From Planctomycetota bacterium (GTDB taxonomy: Bacteria > Planctomycetota > MHYJ01 > WSZJ01 > JACPWG01), in the NCBI GenBank assembly GCA_016220045.1, contig JACRIP010000031.1:1-16234 (forward strand): a stretch of 16,234 bases of DNA, written 5' to 3'. Within the stretch, counting starts at the first letter, position 1; each line of letters begins with the position of its first letter. This document shows positions 1 through 7,079 of this stretch, piece after piece. The notes under the pieces are model-generated. The model ran no database searches and was not told where the DNA came from. It saw only the letters and a list, made by a program, of their open reading frames with translations. The translations under genes and the position numbers were made by a program.

Positions 1-100
1 CCCCCCCCCGCCGGCTCGCCGATTCCGCCTTTCGGACACCTTCTGCGACGGCCTCTTCCGGCGGAACGATGGTCCAAGTGCGAATCGACTTCGGCGTAGG

Positions 101-127
101 CTCCGCCTGAAGGGGCGGTCGCAGAAG
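101..127 (+). repeat. Dispersed 27-nt repeat, copy 1
   Basis: This 27-nt stretch (starting CTCCGCCTGAAG) matches positions 8841-8867 (starting CTCCGCTTGAAG) at 22 of 27 positions by direct comparison. Both copies lie in non-coding DNA on the same strand, and both are preceded by a GTAG-like tetranucleotide. The match is short, so this is a weak family inferred from two members. A genome-wide count would show whether it is real. Confidence 0.4.
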
Positions 128-153
128 CGGCCGTCCATGGCCATTCGGTGCCG

Positions 154-258
154 GCCGGAAGGCCTGCACCACAATTGCCGGAGACCTCGCGAACGACTCT
201 CGGAATGCTCGAAACCCTTGTGGCGCAGGCCTTCCGGCCTGCGCCGCGAGGTCTCCGG
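154..258. repeat. Interlocked inverted repeats after the DUF58 gene
   Basis: Two inverted repeats interleave. Positions 154-174 pair with 218-238 (21-nt arms, one mismatch at 168/224), and 178-191 pair with 245-258 (14-nt perfect arms). The order A-B-A'-B' is a pseudoknot topology, so both helices can form only as a pseudoknot or as alternatives. In addition 225-242 is its own hairpin (GCAGGCC TTCC GGCCTGC). It lies 94 bases past the DUF58 stop, so it could act as a terminator or be a REP-like element. There is no T-run. Confidence 0.6.
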
Positions 259-351
259 CGCCGGAGTCTCGCGGGGCCGGCCCGATCCCCAGAGCGCGGC
301 GTTCCCGGCCGAATGCCGTCCGGACAGGATCCCGCGGCCGGCGCGGTCGCG

Positions 352-1290
352 CTAGCGAAACCGCTTCTCGCGCATGGAAAAGAACCGCCTCAGGCTCTTC
401 AGGTAGTCCTCGCCGGTGCCGATCGGCAACTCGTCCACGCCGATCCTCCGCAGCGTGTCGGTCAAGCGGCCGGTGCGCTCCGTCGCGCGCTGCTCGAAGA
501 GCGCGCGCACCCGCGGCGACCCCGTGTCCAGCTCCACGATTTCGCCGGTCTCGGCGTCGCGCAGCGTGAGGAAGCCGACGTCGGGCAGCGTGCGCTCCCG
601 CGGGTCGGTCACCGATACGGCGACCAGGTCGTGGCGGCCGTTCGCCGCGCTCAGCGCGCGCTGGTCCTCCTCCCCGATGCCGAGGAAGTCGCTCATCAGG
701 AAGGCGACGCAGCGCCGCTTCTGCACCCGATTGAGGAAATCCAGCGCGACCGCGAGCCGCGTCGGCCGCGCCACCGGGCCCGTCGAGATCAGCTCCCGGA
801 TCAGCCGTAGCACGTTGCCCTTCCCCTTGTGCGGCGGGAGGTAGCGCAACACCTCCTCGCAGAAGAGCACCAGCCCGACCTTGTCGTGGTTCTTGAGCGC
901 GGAGAACATCAGGAGCGCCGCGACTTCGACCATCAGCTCCAGCTTGGAGCGGCGCAGCGAGCCGAAGGCGCCCGACGCCGAGACGTCGACCAGGAGCAGG
1001 ACCGTCAGCTCGCGCTCCTCCCGGTAGCGCTTGATGAAGGGCGCGCCGGCGCGCGCCGTGACGTTCCAGTCGATCGTGCGCACGTCGTCGCCCGGCTGAT
1101 ACTCGCGCACTTCGTCGAATTCCATCCCGCGCCCGCGGAAGACGCTGTGGTACTGCCCGGCGAGCAGGTCGTCCACCGTGCGGTTGGCGACGATCTGGAT
1201 GCGCTGAACCCGCTTTAGGATCTCGGCGACGGACGGGGCGGACCCGGCCGGCGGGGCGGCGGGCGCGGCGCTGCCGGAATGCGATGCCAT
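352..1290 (-). CDS. DUF58 domain protein, vWA-like MoxR partner
   Basis: The protein has 312 residues and begins at the ATG complementary to 1288-1290. After an Ala/Pro-rich N-terminus (1-20) it carries the DUF58 core at about 53-107: a GRGMEFDEVREYQPGDD stretch, then RTIDWN, then the MIDAS-type motif DxSxS as D102-x-S104-x-S106. The fold resembles a von Willebrand factor A domain. No membrane segment is evident, so it belongs to the soluble DUF58 class. It lies 20 bases after the MoxR ATPase gene on the same strand, the usual MoxR-DUF58 arrangement. Such pairs are thought to assist metal insertion, complex assembly or envelope maintenance, but the client here is unknown. The family assignment is secure; the cellular role is not. 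Confidence 0.92.
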   Translation of the reverse strand: MASHSGSAAPAAPPAGSAPSVAEILKRVQRIQIVANRTVDDLLAGQYHSVFRGRGMEFDEVREYQPGDDVRTIDWNVTARAGAPFIKRYREERELTVLLLVDVSASGAFGSLRRSKLELMVEVAALLMFSALKNHDKVGLVLFCEEVLRYLPPHKGKGNVLRLIRELISTGPVARPTRLAVALDFLNRVQKRRCVAFLMSDFLGIGEEDQRALSAANGRHDLVAVSVTDPRERTLPDVGFLTLRDAETGEIVELDTGSPRVRALFEQRATERTGRLTDTLRRIGVDELPIGTGEDYLKSLRRFFSMREKRFR

Positions 1291-1310
1291 GGCGGAGACT
1301 CCTGACCGGT

Positions 1311-2300
<990 letters not shown>

Positions 2301-2445
2301 CGGAGGGACACCTCTCTTTCACATGGGAACAGGGGCCAGGCAGAGTCCGGCCACCTACGGGCCGGTGGCGATCCGTTGGTCTACGGAGCGGGCCATCCGA
2401 GTGTTTGACGGCGCGGGGGCCGGTCCTTGCGGGTGCGGACGCGCG

Positions 2446-3177
2446 CTACCGGCGGCGGCGGGCGCGGAAGCTCGGCCGGTCGGCGTCGAAATCGGGGGCG
2501 GGAACGGCGATGGCGAGCGGCGCGTCGCGACGCCGTGCCTGCATCCGCCACACCACGAGGCCCTTCAAGCGCGCCGAGATCTCGCGGCGCGTGCGGCCGG
2601 CCGGCGCGTCGGGCCAGGGACCGGGCAAGAGCTCGGGGAGGAAATGCTTGGGCACGGCGGCCATGAGGTACTTCCAGTAGGAGCGGTTGTCGGTCTGGAG
2701 CACCAGCATACCACCGGGCCGCAACACGGTCCAGGTGCGCTCGATGAATTCGGGCGTGAGCAGGCGGCGCGCGCGGTCGTCCGGCTCGTAGTAGGGTTGG
2801 GGGTGGTAGACGTGCACTTCGTCGACGGAAGCGGGCGCCAGCCGGTCGTACATCCAGGTCACGGCGTCGGCGACGACGAAGCGGACGTTGGTGAGGCCGC
2901 GGCGGTTGGCGCGTTGGGCGGCGAAATCGACGGCGACCTGGACGAGGTCGATGCCGAGGTGGTCGGTCGCGGGGCGGGCGAGGGCGGAGCCGATGAGGTA
3001 GCGGCCGTTGCCGCAGCCGAGATCGACGACGCGGGGGGCGTCGCGGCCGAAGACGCGCGTCCAGTCGAACGGCGCGCCGGGGTCGCGGAGGCCCGTGCGG
3101 GTCCAGCGGCTGCCGTCGAGGACGCGGCCGGGGAAGGGGACGCCGAATTCGCAGTCGGTCTCGCGGGGCGGAGGCAT
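2446..3177 (-). CDS. trmB: TrmB-like tRNA (guanine-N7)-methyltransferase, divergent
   Basis: The protein has 243 residues. It has a class I SAM-dependent methyltransferase fold, with motif I DLGCGNG (52-58), an acidic LGID loop (74-77), an FVVAD stretch (100-104) and LRPGGMLVLQTDN (152-164). The layout and the C-terminal part (PWPDAPAGRTRRE...) match TrmB, which makes m7G at tRNA position 46. The signature FPDPWPK loop is replaced by YHPQPYYEPDDRARR (124-138), so catalysis or specificity may have changed. The frame stays open upstream, but that sequence is low-complexity translated repeat DNA. The ATG at 3175-3177 is therefore the preferred start. It is read toward the MoxR gene across a 145-base gap. 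Another SAM methyltransferase role is possible. Confidence 0.75.
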   Translation of the reverse strand: MPPPRETDCEFGVPFPGRVLDGSRWTRTGLRDPGAPFDWTRVFGRDAPRVVDLGCGNGRYLIGSALARPATDHLGIDLVQVAVDFAAQRANRRGLTNVRFVVADAVTWMYDRLAPASVDEVHVYHPQPYYEPDDRARRLLTPEFIERTWTVLRPGGMLVLQTDNRSYWKYLMAAVPKHFLPELLPGPWPDAPAGRTRREISARLKGLVVWRMQARRRDAPLAIAVPAPDFDADRPSFRARRRR

Positions 3178-3228
3178 CGGGTTCCTCGGGCGGGCGGGGC
3201 CGACGGGGGGTGCGTCAGGCCGTCGCCT

Positions 3229-3319
3229 ACGGGGTTTGGAGGTTTCCGGGTTTAGACGTTTCGGGGTTCTGACGTTACGGGGTTTGGAGGTTTCCGGGCT
3301 TAGACGTCTAGCGGTTCTG
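3229..3319 (+). repeat. 48-bp-period direct repeat, GGTTTGGAGGTTT type
   Basis: Two 43-nt copies (3229-3271 and 3277-3319) match at 39 of 43 positions and are separated by ACGTT, giving a 48-base period. Each begins ACGGGGTTTGGAGGTTTCCG. The core GTTTGGAGG is the reverse complement of the CCTCCAAAC units at 12959-13020, so the same sequence family occurs twice in the window in opposite orientations. Confidence 0.75.
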
Positions 3320-3447
3320 GGTGGCGCCGGAGGACCTGTGGCCCCGCCGACATTCTCCGTTCCCGGTGCGGGAAGTCCAGGGGGATCTACAGGGGTGCCT
3401 GTCCGTTCTTGCCGCTCGAGCGTACCGGCCGTACGCATCGCCAGCTC

Positions 3448-3554
3448 GGCCTCCGTCGTCCTCGTATCCCGTACTCGTACTCGAACGCCCTGGGCATTCG
3501 AGTACGAGTACGAGTACGAGATACGAGGTACGAGGTACGAGGACGACGGAGGCC
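3448..3554. repeat. Long hairpin with TACGAG microsatellite
   Basis: The outer arms 3448-3466 and 3536-3554 are a perfect 19-bp inverted repeat (GGCCTCCGTCGTCCTCGTA and its complement). The inner arms 3471-3485 and 3497-3511 are a perfect 15-bp inverted repeat around an 11-nt loop. The right side carries an extra 3512-3535 made of TACGAG-like units that have no partner on the left. The structure looks like a cruciform- or RNA-forming element in which the hexamer has expanded on one arm. It codes for nothing recognisable. Confidence 0.8.
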
Positions 3555-3673
3555 ACATGCTGCCGCCAAGGTGCGCCCGCTGCGGCGGCCCAGTACTCCG
3601 CGTCACGGGGGCGGCGTTCGAGGGGACAAGCGCGTCGGCAATACCGGAGATGCACCCGATCTTCAGGCGACAC

Positions 3674-3703
3674 TTGCCCACAGGCACGCTCCGAGGGTAA
3701 CAT
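3674..3703 (+). promoter_or_regulatory. Candidate promoter for TMEM175-type gene
   Basis: TTGCCC (3674-3679) and TAACAT (3698-3703) are separated by 18 bases, a sigma70-like arrangement about 107 bases upstream of the channel ATG. The match is moderate and there is no experimental support. Confidence 0.35.
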
Positions 3704-3809
3704 GCGCGCAGGCCGCCTGGGAAGCCCTCGGCAAGGGCAAGCCACAACAGGTGTCCACCGTAGCCGCCAAACCCCCAGACCCCCAAACCTGCCGGCGGAG
3801 AGGGCCGCG

Positions 3810-4517
3810 ATGTCCACGCCCACCCCCAGCCCCACCCGAAGCTTGACGCCGGGCGACGCGGGCGAGGGCTTCCGCCACTACTCGCCCGAGCGCCTGGCCG
3901 CCATGTGTGACGGCGTGTTCGGCGTCGCCATCACGCTGCTGGTGATGACGCTCGACCTGCCGAAGCCCGAGCCGGGGGTCGCCGCCCCGCCGCTCGGCCC
4001 GCGCTTGCTCGCCATGTGGCCGCAGTTCGAAACCTACGTGATCTGCTTCGCCCTCGTCGGCCTCTTCTGGAAGATCCACCACAACCTCCTCACCTACGTG
4101 AAGGACTGCGACCAGATCTTCATCTTCCTGCACCTCTTCCTGCTCCTCTTCATCTCCTTCCTGCCCTTCGCGACCAATGTCGGGGGCGACTATCCGCTCG
4201 AACCCGCCGGCACGATCTGCTTCCTCGGGACGCTGGCGCTGACCTGCGGCGCGCTCAGCCTGATCTGGAGCTACGCCGCCGGACACCGCCGGCTCTTGCG
4301 TCCCGACCTGCCCGAGGCGCTGATCCGCGCCCTGTTCCGCATCCAGTGGATCGTGCTCGGGCTCCTGCTCGCCTGCCTGCCCCTCATGCTCATCGATCTG
4401 CGGCTCGCCCGCTGGGCCAGCCTGGTGACGCTCTGCGCGCGACCCCTCCTGTTCGCGCGGATGACCCGCGGTCTCGCGTTCGGGTCGTCGCCGCCTGCCG
4501 CTAGGGAAAACGCCTGA
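3810..4517 (+). CDS. TMEM175-family potassium channel-like membrane protein
   Basis: The protein has 235 residues, the size of bacterial single-repeat TMEM175 channels, which tetramerise to conduct K+ across the inner membrane. The family signature near the N-terminus (R..eaFSDgvfAiaiTLLvl) is recognisable as RLAAMCDGVFGVAITLLVM (28-46). The usual Phe-Ser-Asp triplet reads Met32-Cys33-Asp34. Hydrophobic segments occur near 31-50, 75-93, 105-125, 137-155 and in one or two stretches at 175-220. The ATG at 3810 follows GGAGAGG (3797-3803) at good spacing. The gene converges with the zinc-ribbon gene across a 134-base spacer that carries an inverted pair of dispersed hairpins. The family call is fairly firm; channel activity and ion selectivity are inference, more so with the changed triplet. 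Confidence 0.82.
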   Translation: MSTPTPSPTRSLTPGDAGEGFRHYSPERLAAMCDGVFGVAITLLVMTLDLPKPEPGVAAPPLGPRLLAMWPQFETYVICFALVGLFWKIHHNLLTYVKDCDQIFIFLHLFLLLFISFLPFATNVGGDYPLEPAGTICFLGTLALTCGALSLIWSYAAGHRRLLRPDLPEALIRALFRIQWIVLGLLLACLPLMLIDLRLARWASLVTLCARPLLFARMTRGLAFGSSPPAARENA

Positions 4518-4535
4518 ATTCGGCCGGGCCACCCC

Positions 4536-4606
4536 GGGGCGGACACAGGGGTCCGCCCCTACCCAAAACCGTAACTTGGCGCAGGGGCGGACCCCGTGCC
4601 CGCCCC
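4536..4606. repeat. Inverted pair of GTAGGGGCGG hairpin repeats (locus A)
   Basis: Two copies of one dispersed element face each other between convergent genes. Copy A1 is 4536-4562, with perfect 9-bp arms 4536-4544 and 4551-4559 around a 6-nt loop. Copy A2 is 4583-4606, with arms 4584-4592 and 4598-4606 and one mismatch. Bases 4537-4562 are exactly the reverse complement of 15025-15050. The position just after the channel stop and before the zinc-ribbon stop on the other strand suits a two-way terminator, although there are no T-runs. Confidence 0.8.
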
Positions 4607-4651
4607 GCCAGGTCGCGGATTCCGCCCCGCCCGCGCCGCTTCCGCCCGGCG

Positions 4652-6031
4652 CTACCGGCCGAGCGGGCCGGTGTAGTACCACGTCTCGCCCAGCCGTCGC
4701 CAGGTCCAGGCCAGGTTGACCGTCTTCGGCCGCGGCTTGCCGCCGCCGGCCGCGCCCTGCGCCAGCCCGATCAGCTTGTCGGCGTCCACGCCCGCCAGCG
4801 GATGCGCGGGCTGCGGGGTCCCCGTCCCGCCGGCGGCCCCCGCTGCGGCCGGCGCCGGCTCGAGCACCAGATCCGCATATACCGTGGCGCCCTCCCCGTC
4901 CGCCTTCAGTTCGCGCACGGTCACTTCGGTGACCCGGTCACCCTCCGCGTCGGCGCCGGTGACCGCCCGCCACGCGCGCCGCACGTCGTCGCCCGCGAGC
5001 AGCCCCCCGTCCGCGCGCACCAGCTTCGCCAGCCCTTCCCAGTCGCGATAGCGCAGCGCCTGCCCGAAATCGTCGACCCGGCGGCGCAGCGCCGCTTCGC
5101 TCGCGCCGTGGAGCTGCGCCGACACGCCCTGGAAGAGCACCTCGCGGTTGCGGTAGAGCCAGACGCAGCCGAGCAGCAGGAGACCCAGCACCAGGAACCC
5201 GCGGTGGTCGTAAAGCACCTGCGCCGCGCCGCGCGCGACCTGGCCCGCCACCACGGTCGCCTCGGCCCGGTCGAAGGGCGTCCGGCAGACCACGCAGATG
5301 GTTTCCATTCCGGTCGCCAGGATGCCGCACTTCGGGCAGCGGCGCCGGACCTGGTCCCCGACCAGCCCGGTTTCCATGTTGGCGCCGCAGCGCAGGCAGA
5401 ACTGGCCGCCGGGGGCCTGCTGGCCGAAGCAGTTGGGGCAGTGGTCGGTGAGCTCGGGCGTGGTCAGGATGATGCCGCAGTAGCGGCAGGACTTGGATTC
5501 CGCGTTGATCGTCTCGAAGCAGTTGGGGCACTCTCGGGTAGAACCCTTGGTACGCGGGCGGCTGCCGGCCGCCGCGGGGGCCGCCGCGAGCTGGGCGCGC
5601 GCGCGGTTGAGGAGCAGGATCACCGTGCGGTTCTCGTCGGCGGTGAGGAAGCCGCGCTCGACCAGGAACTCGCCCATCGCGGGCGCCTGCGCGCGCAGCC
5701 CGAGGCGCTCGTGGGCGCGCTGTGCCTTCTCGATCATCGCGCCGACCAGGAAGCCCTTCTCGGCGGCGACCTTTAAGTAGAGGCGGTTGTCGTCGGCGGT
5801 GGCGGACTTGCCGTAGGCGACGGCGCGGCGCACGATGCTCGCTTCGCCGTGCGGCGCGCCCGGATCGACGGTGACCGCCGTGGCGGGCGCGGGCGCGGCG
5901 TTGGGCGCGGGCGGCGGCGCGACGGCGGGCAGCACCAGCGAGCCCTCGCAGGCGGGGCAGAGCCCGCGCCGGCCGGCGAACTTGCCGCTCGCACGCAGCG
6001 GGGTGCCGCAGTGGGGACACGGAATCTTCAT
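4652..6031 (-). CDS. Multi-zinc-ribbon single-pass membrane protein
   Basis: The protein has 459 residues and I do not recognise it as a named family. Four zinc ribbons are evident from CxxC pairs: C5/C8/C25/C28, C168/C171/C182/C185, C198/C201/C212/C215 and C232/C235/C246/C249. Between the first and second ribbons lies a helical region (about 62-148) with a GEFLVERGFLTADENR pattern, similar to short helical modules seen near kinase or secretion-ATPase N-termini. One membrane helix follows (about 279-293). The C-terminus (about 310-459) contains RYRDWEGLAKLV and ends with AWTWRRLGETWYYTG, which resembles an NTF2-like fold. Ribbons should face the cytoplasm with the C-terminal domain outside. 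The ATG at 6029-6031 is chosen because the first CPHC follows directly and GGAG lies about 10 bases upstream. A role in envelope sensing is a guess. Confidence 0.85.
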   Translation of the reverse strand: MKIPCPHCGTPLRASGKFAGRRGLCPACEGSLVLPAVAPPPAPNAAPAPATAVTVDPGAPHGEASIVRRAVAYGKSATADDNRLYLKVAAEKGFLVGAMIEKAQRAHERLGLRAQAPAMGEFLVERGFLTADENRTVILLLNRARAQLAAAPAAAGSRPRTKGSTRECPNCFETINAESKSCRYCGIILTTPELTDHCPNCFGQQAPGGQFCLRCGANMETGLVGDQVRRRCPKCGILATGMETICVVCRTPFDRAEATVVAGQVARGAAQVLYDHRGFLVLGLLLLGCVWLYRNREVLFQGVSAQLHGASEAALRRRVDDFGQALRYRDWEGLAKLVRADGGLLAGDDVRRAWRAVTGADAEGDRVTEVTVRELKADGEGATVYADLVLEPAPAAAGAAGGTGTPQPAHPLAGVDADKLIGLAQGAAGGGKPRPKTVNLAWTWRRLGETWYYTGPLGR

Positions 6032-6099
6032 TCCCGAGGACTCCGGTGCTGCCGGGGGGGACGGGAAGGGGAGGGGAGGGTCGCGCTCGCACCGCGCCG

Positions 6100-6129
6100 A
6101 TGCTATCCTCCGTCCACCCCGTGCGTCAA
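6100..6129 (-). promoter_or_regulatory. Candidate promoter for zinc-ribbon gene
   Basis: Read on the minus strand, TTGACG (6124-6129) and TAGCAT (6100-6105) are 18 bases apart. The -35 box is near consensus. The resulting leader to the ATG at 6031 would be roughly 60 bases. It lies back-to-back with the plus-strand promoter at 6192-6220. Confidence 0.5.
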
Positions 6130-6191
6130 GCGTATGGCGAGCGCGACGATTCCGCACCCGCCGTCGGCCCGCGGCGCCCGCCAACAATCGC

Positions 6192-6220
6192 TTGGCCGCT
6201 CCCGCCCGGCGCACTATAAT
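6192..6220 (+). promoter_or_regulatory. Sigma70-type promoter for cNMP/FHA gene
   Basis: TTGGCC (6192-6197), a 17-base spacer and a perfect TATAAT (6215-6220) stand out in very GC-rich DNA. Transcription would begin near 6227, about 47 bases before the ATG at 6274. This is the best promoter match in the window. Confidence 0.65.
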
Positions 6221-6273
6221 CCGCCCGTTGTGTGCTGCCGCCCCCCTCGCCGCCTCACCGCACAGGTGCATCC

Positions 6274-7062
6274 ATGCTGACCGTCCCGGAGCGGGTCACC
6301 TACCTCCAGAGCCAGGAGCTCGTGGCCTCCCTCTCGCCCGCCGGCATCGAGGCCCTCGCCCGCCGCATGGGCGAACGCGACTTCGCCGCCGGCGAGGCCC
6401 TCTTCCGCGAGGGCGACCCCGGGGATACCATCTACTTCATCGTGAGCGGTCAGGTCGAGATCTACAAGGGCGAGGAGACGTCGCCCACCATTCTCGCCGT
6501 CCTCGAGGCGCACGACCTCTTCGGCGACATGGCGGTCTTCGGCGAGGGCGTGCGCACCACCTCCGCGCGCGCCCGCTCCCCCCTCGTCGTCCTCTTCCTC
6601 AAGGAAAAGGCGATCAAGATCCTGATCCAGAATTCACCGGAGACGGCGTTCGGCTTCTTCCGCATCCTGAGCGACCGTCTGAAGCGGATGAACGAGTACG
6701 TGACGGCGCTGACGCGCGGCGGGGCGAGCCGCGCCACGCTCGCCGTGGTCGCCGGTCCGGATCAGGGAAAGACGGTATCCATGGTCGGCAACCGGCTGGA
6801 GATCGGCCGCAGCGCGGGCTCGCCGCTCCTGGAGACCTTTCGCATGAGCCTCGACGACCCGTCGGCCGAACTGGCGCGGCGCCACGCGGAGATCGTCTTC
6901 CAGGAGGGGGGCTTCTTCCTGCGCGACCTCGGCGGCAAAGGCGGCACTCGCCTCAACGGCGAGCCGATCGAAGAGCCGGTCGCCCTCCAGACCGGCGACC
7001 GCATCGGCGTCGGCGGCAACGAACTGCGCTTCGACCTCCCCGCCGGCGGGGACGGCGTTTAA
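6274..7062 (+). CDS. Cyclic-nucleotide-binding and FHA domain fusion
   Basis: The protein has 262 residues. Residues about 15-135 form a Crp/PKA-type cyclic nucleotide-binding domain (LFREGDPGDTIYFIVSGQVEIYKG). Its phosphate-binding cassette reads FGDMAVFGEGVRTTSARA, with the nucleotide-contacting Arg kept as R94 and Glu replaced by D85. Residues about 155-258 form a forkhead-associated domain, with G178-R179, RRH ending in H204, and N228-G229. FHA domains usually bind phosphothreonine. The Ser normally found three residues before that His is Ala201, so phosphopeptide binding may be weakened. There is no helix-turn-helix, so it is not a classical transcription factor. It probably couples a nucleotide signal to a kinase-dependent partner. 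AGGTG (6264-6268) precedes the ATG. The stop overlaps a palindrome shared with the convergent acyltransferase gene. Confidence 0.9.
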   Translation: MLTVPERVTYLQSQELVASLSPAGIEALARRMGERDFAAGEALFREGDPGDTIYFIVSGQVEIYKGEETSPTILAVLEAHDLFGDMAVFGEGVRTTSARARSPLVVLFLKEKAIKILIQNSPETAFGFFRILSDRLKRMNEYVTALTRGGASRATLAVVAGPDQGKTVSMVGNRLEIGRSAGSPLLETFRMSLDDPSAELARRHAEIVFQEGGFFLRDLGGKGGTRLNGEPIEEPVALQTGDRIGVGGNELRFDLPAGGDGV

Positions 7063-7079
7063 CGTCGTTAAACGCCGTC
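7051..7079. terminator. Palindrome spanning both stop codons of convergent genes
   Basis: GACGGCGTTTAAC (7051-7063) and GTTAAACGCCGTC (7067-7079) are perfect 13-bp arms around a 3-nt loop. The TAA of the cNMP/FHA gene (7060-7062) and the TAA of the acyltransferase (complement of 7068-7070) both lie inside. Only five bases separate the two genes. There is no T-run, so intrinsic termination is not certain. A two-way RNA hairpin that ends or protects both transcripts is the natural reading. Confidence 0.7.

Larger units (their letters stand above)
1..351. other. Non-coding left flank, hairpin-rich
   Basis: No convincing gene is visible. Open frames here are short and lack domain-like composition. 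The stretch lies downstream of the minus-strand DUF58 gene and begins with a C9 run. It contains one copy of a dispersed motif (101-127) and an interlocked set of inverted repeats (154-258). What lies to the left is outside the window, so whether this is a terminator region or a spacer between operons cannot be decided. Confidence 0.6.
3178..3809. other. Repeat-rich non-coding region
   Basis: This 632-base region separates the divergent TrmB-like and TMEM175-type genes. Frames here are open mainly because of GC bias and translate to low-complexity repeats. The region holds a 48-bp-period repeat (3229-3319), a long imperfect hairpin with TACGAG repeats (3448-3554), a candidate promoter (3674-3703) and a CAAACCCCC-type patch (3769-3790) related to the repeat at 12959-13020. 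The mixture suggests accumulated small repeats or element debris. No transposase remnant was recognised. Confidence 0.6.

Noticed and set aside
3178..3786. N-terminal extension of the TrmB-like gene
   Set aside because: The added residues translate the intergenic repeats and hairpin. The family starts near the ATG at 3177.
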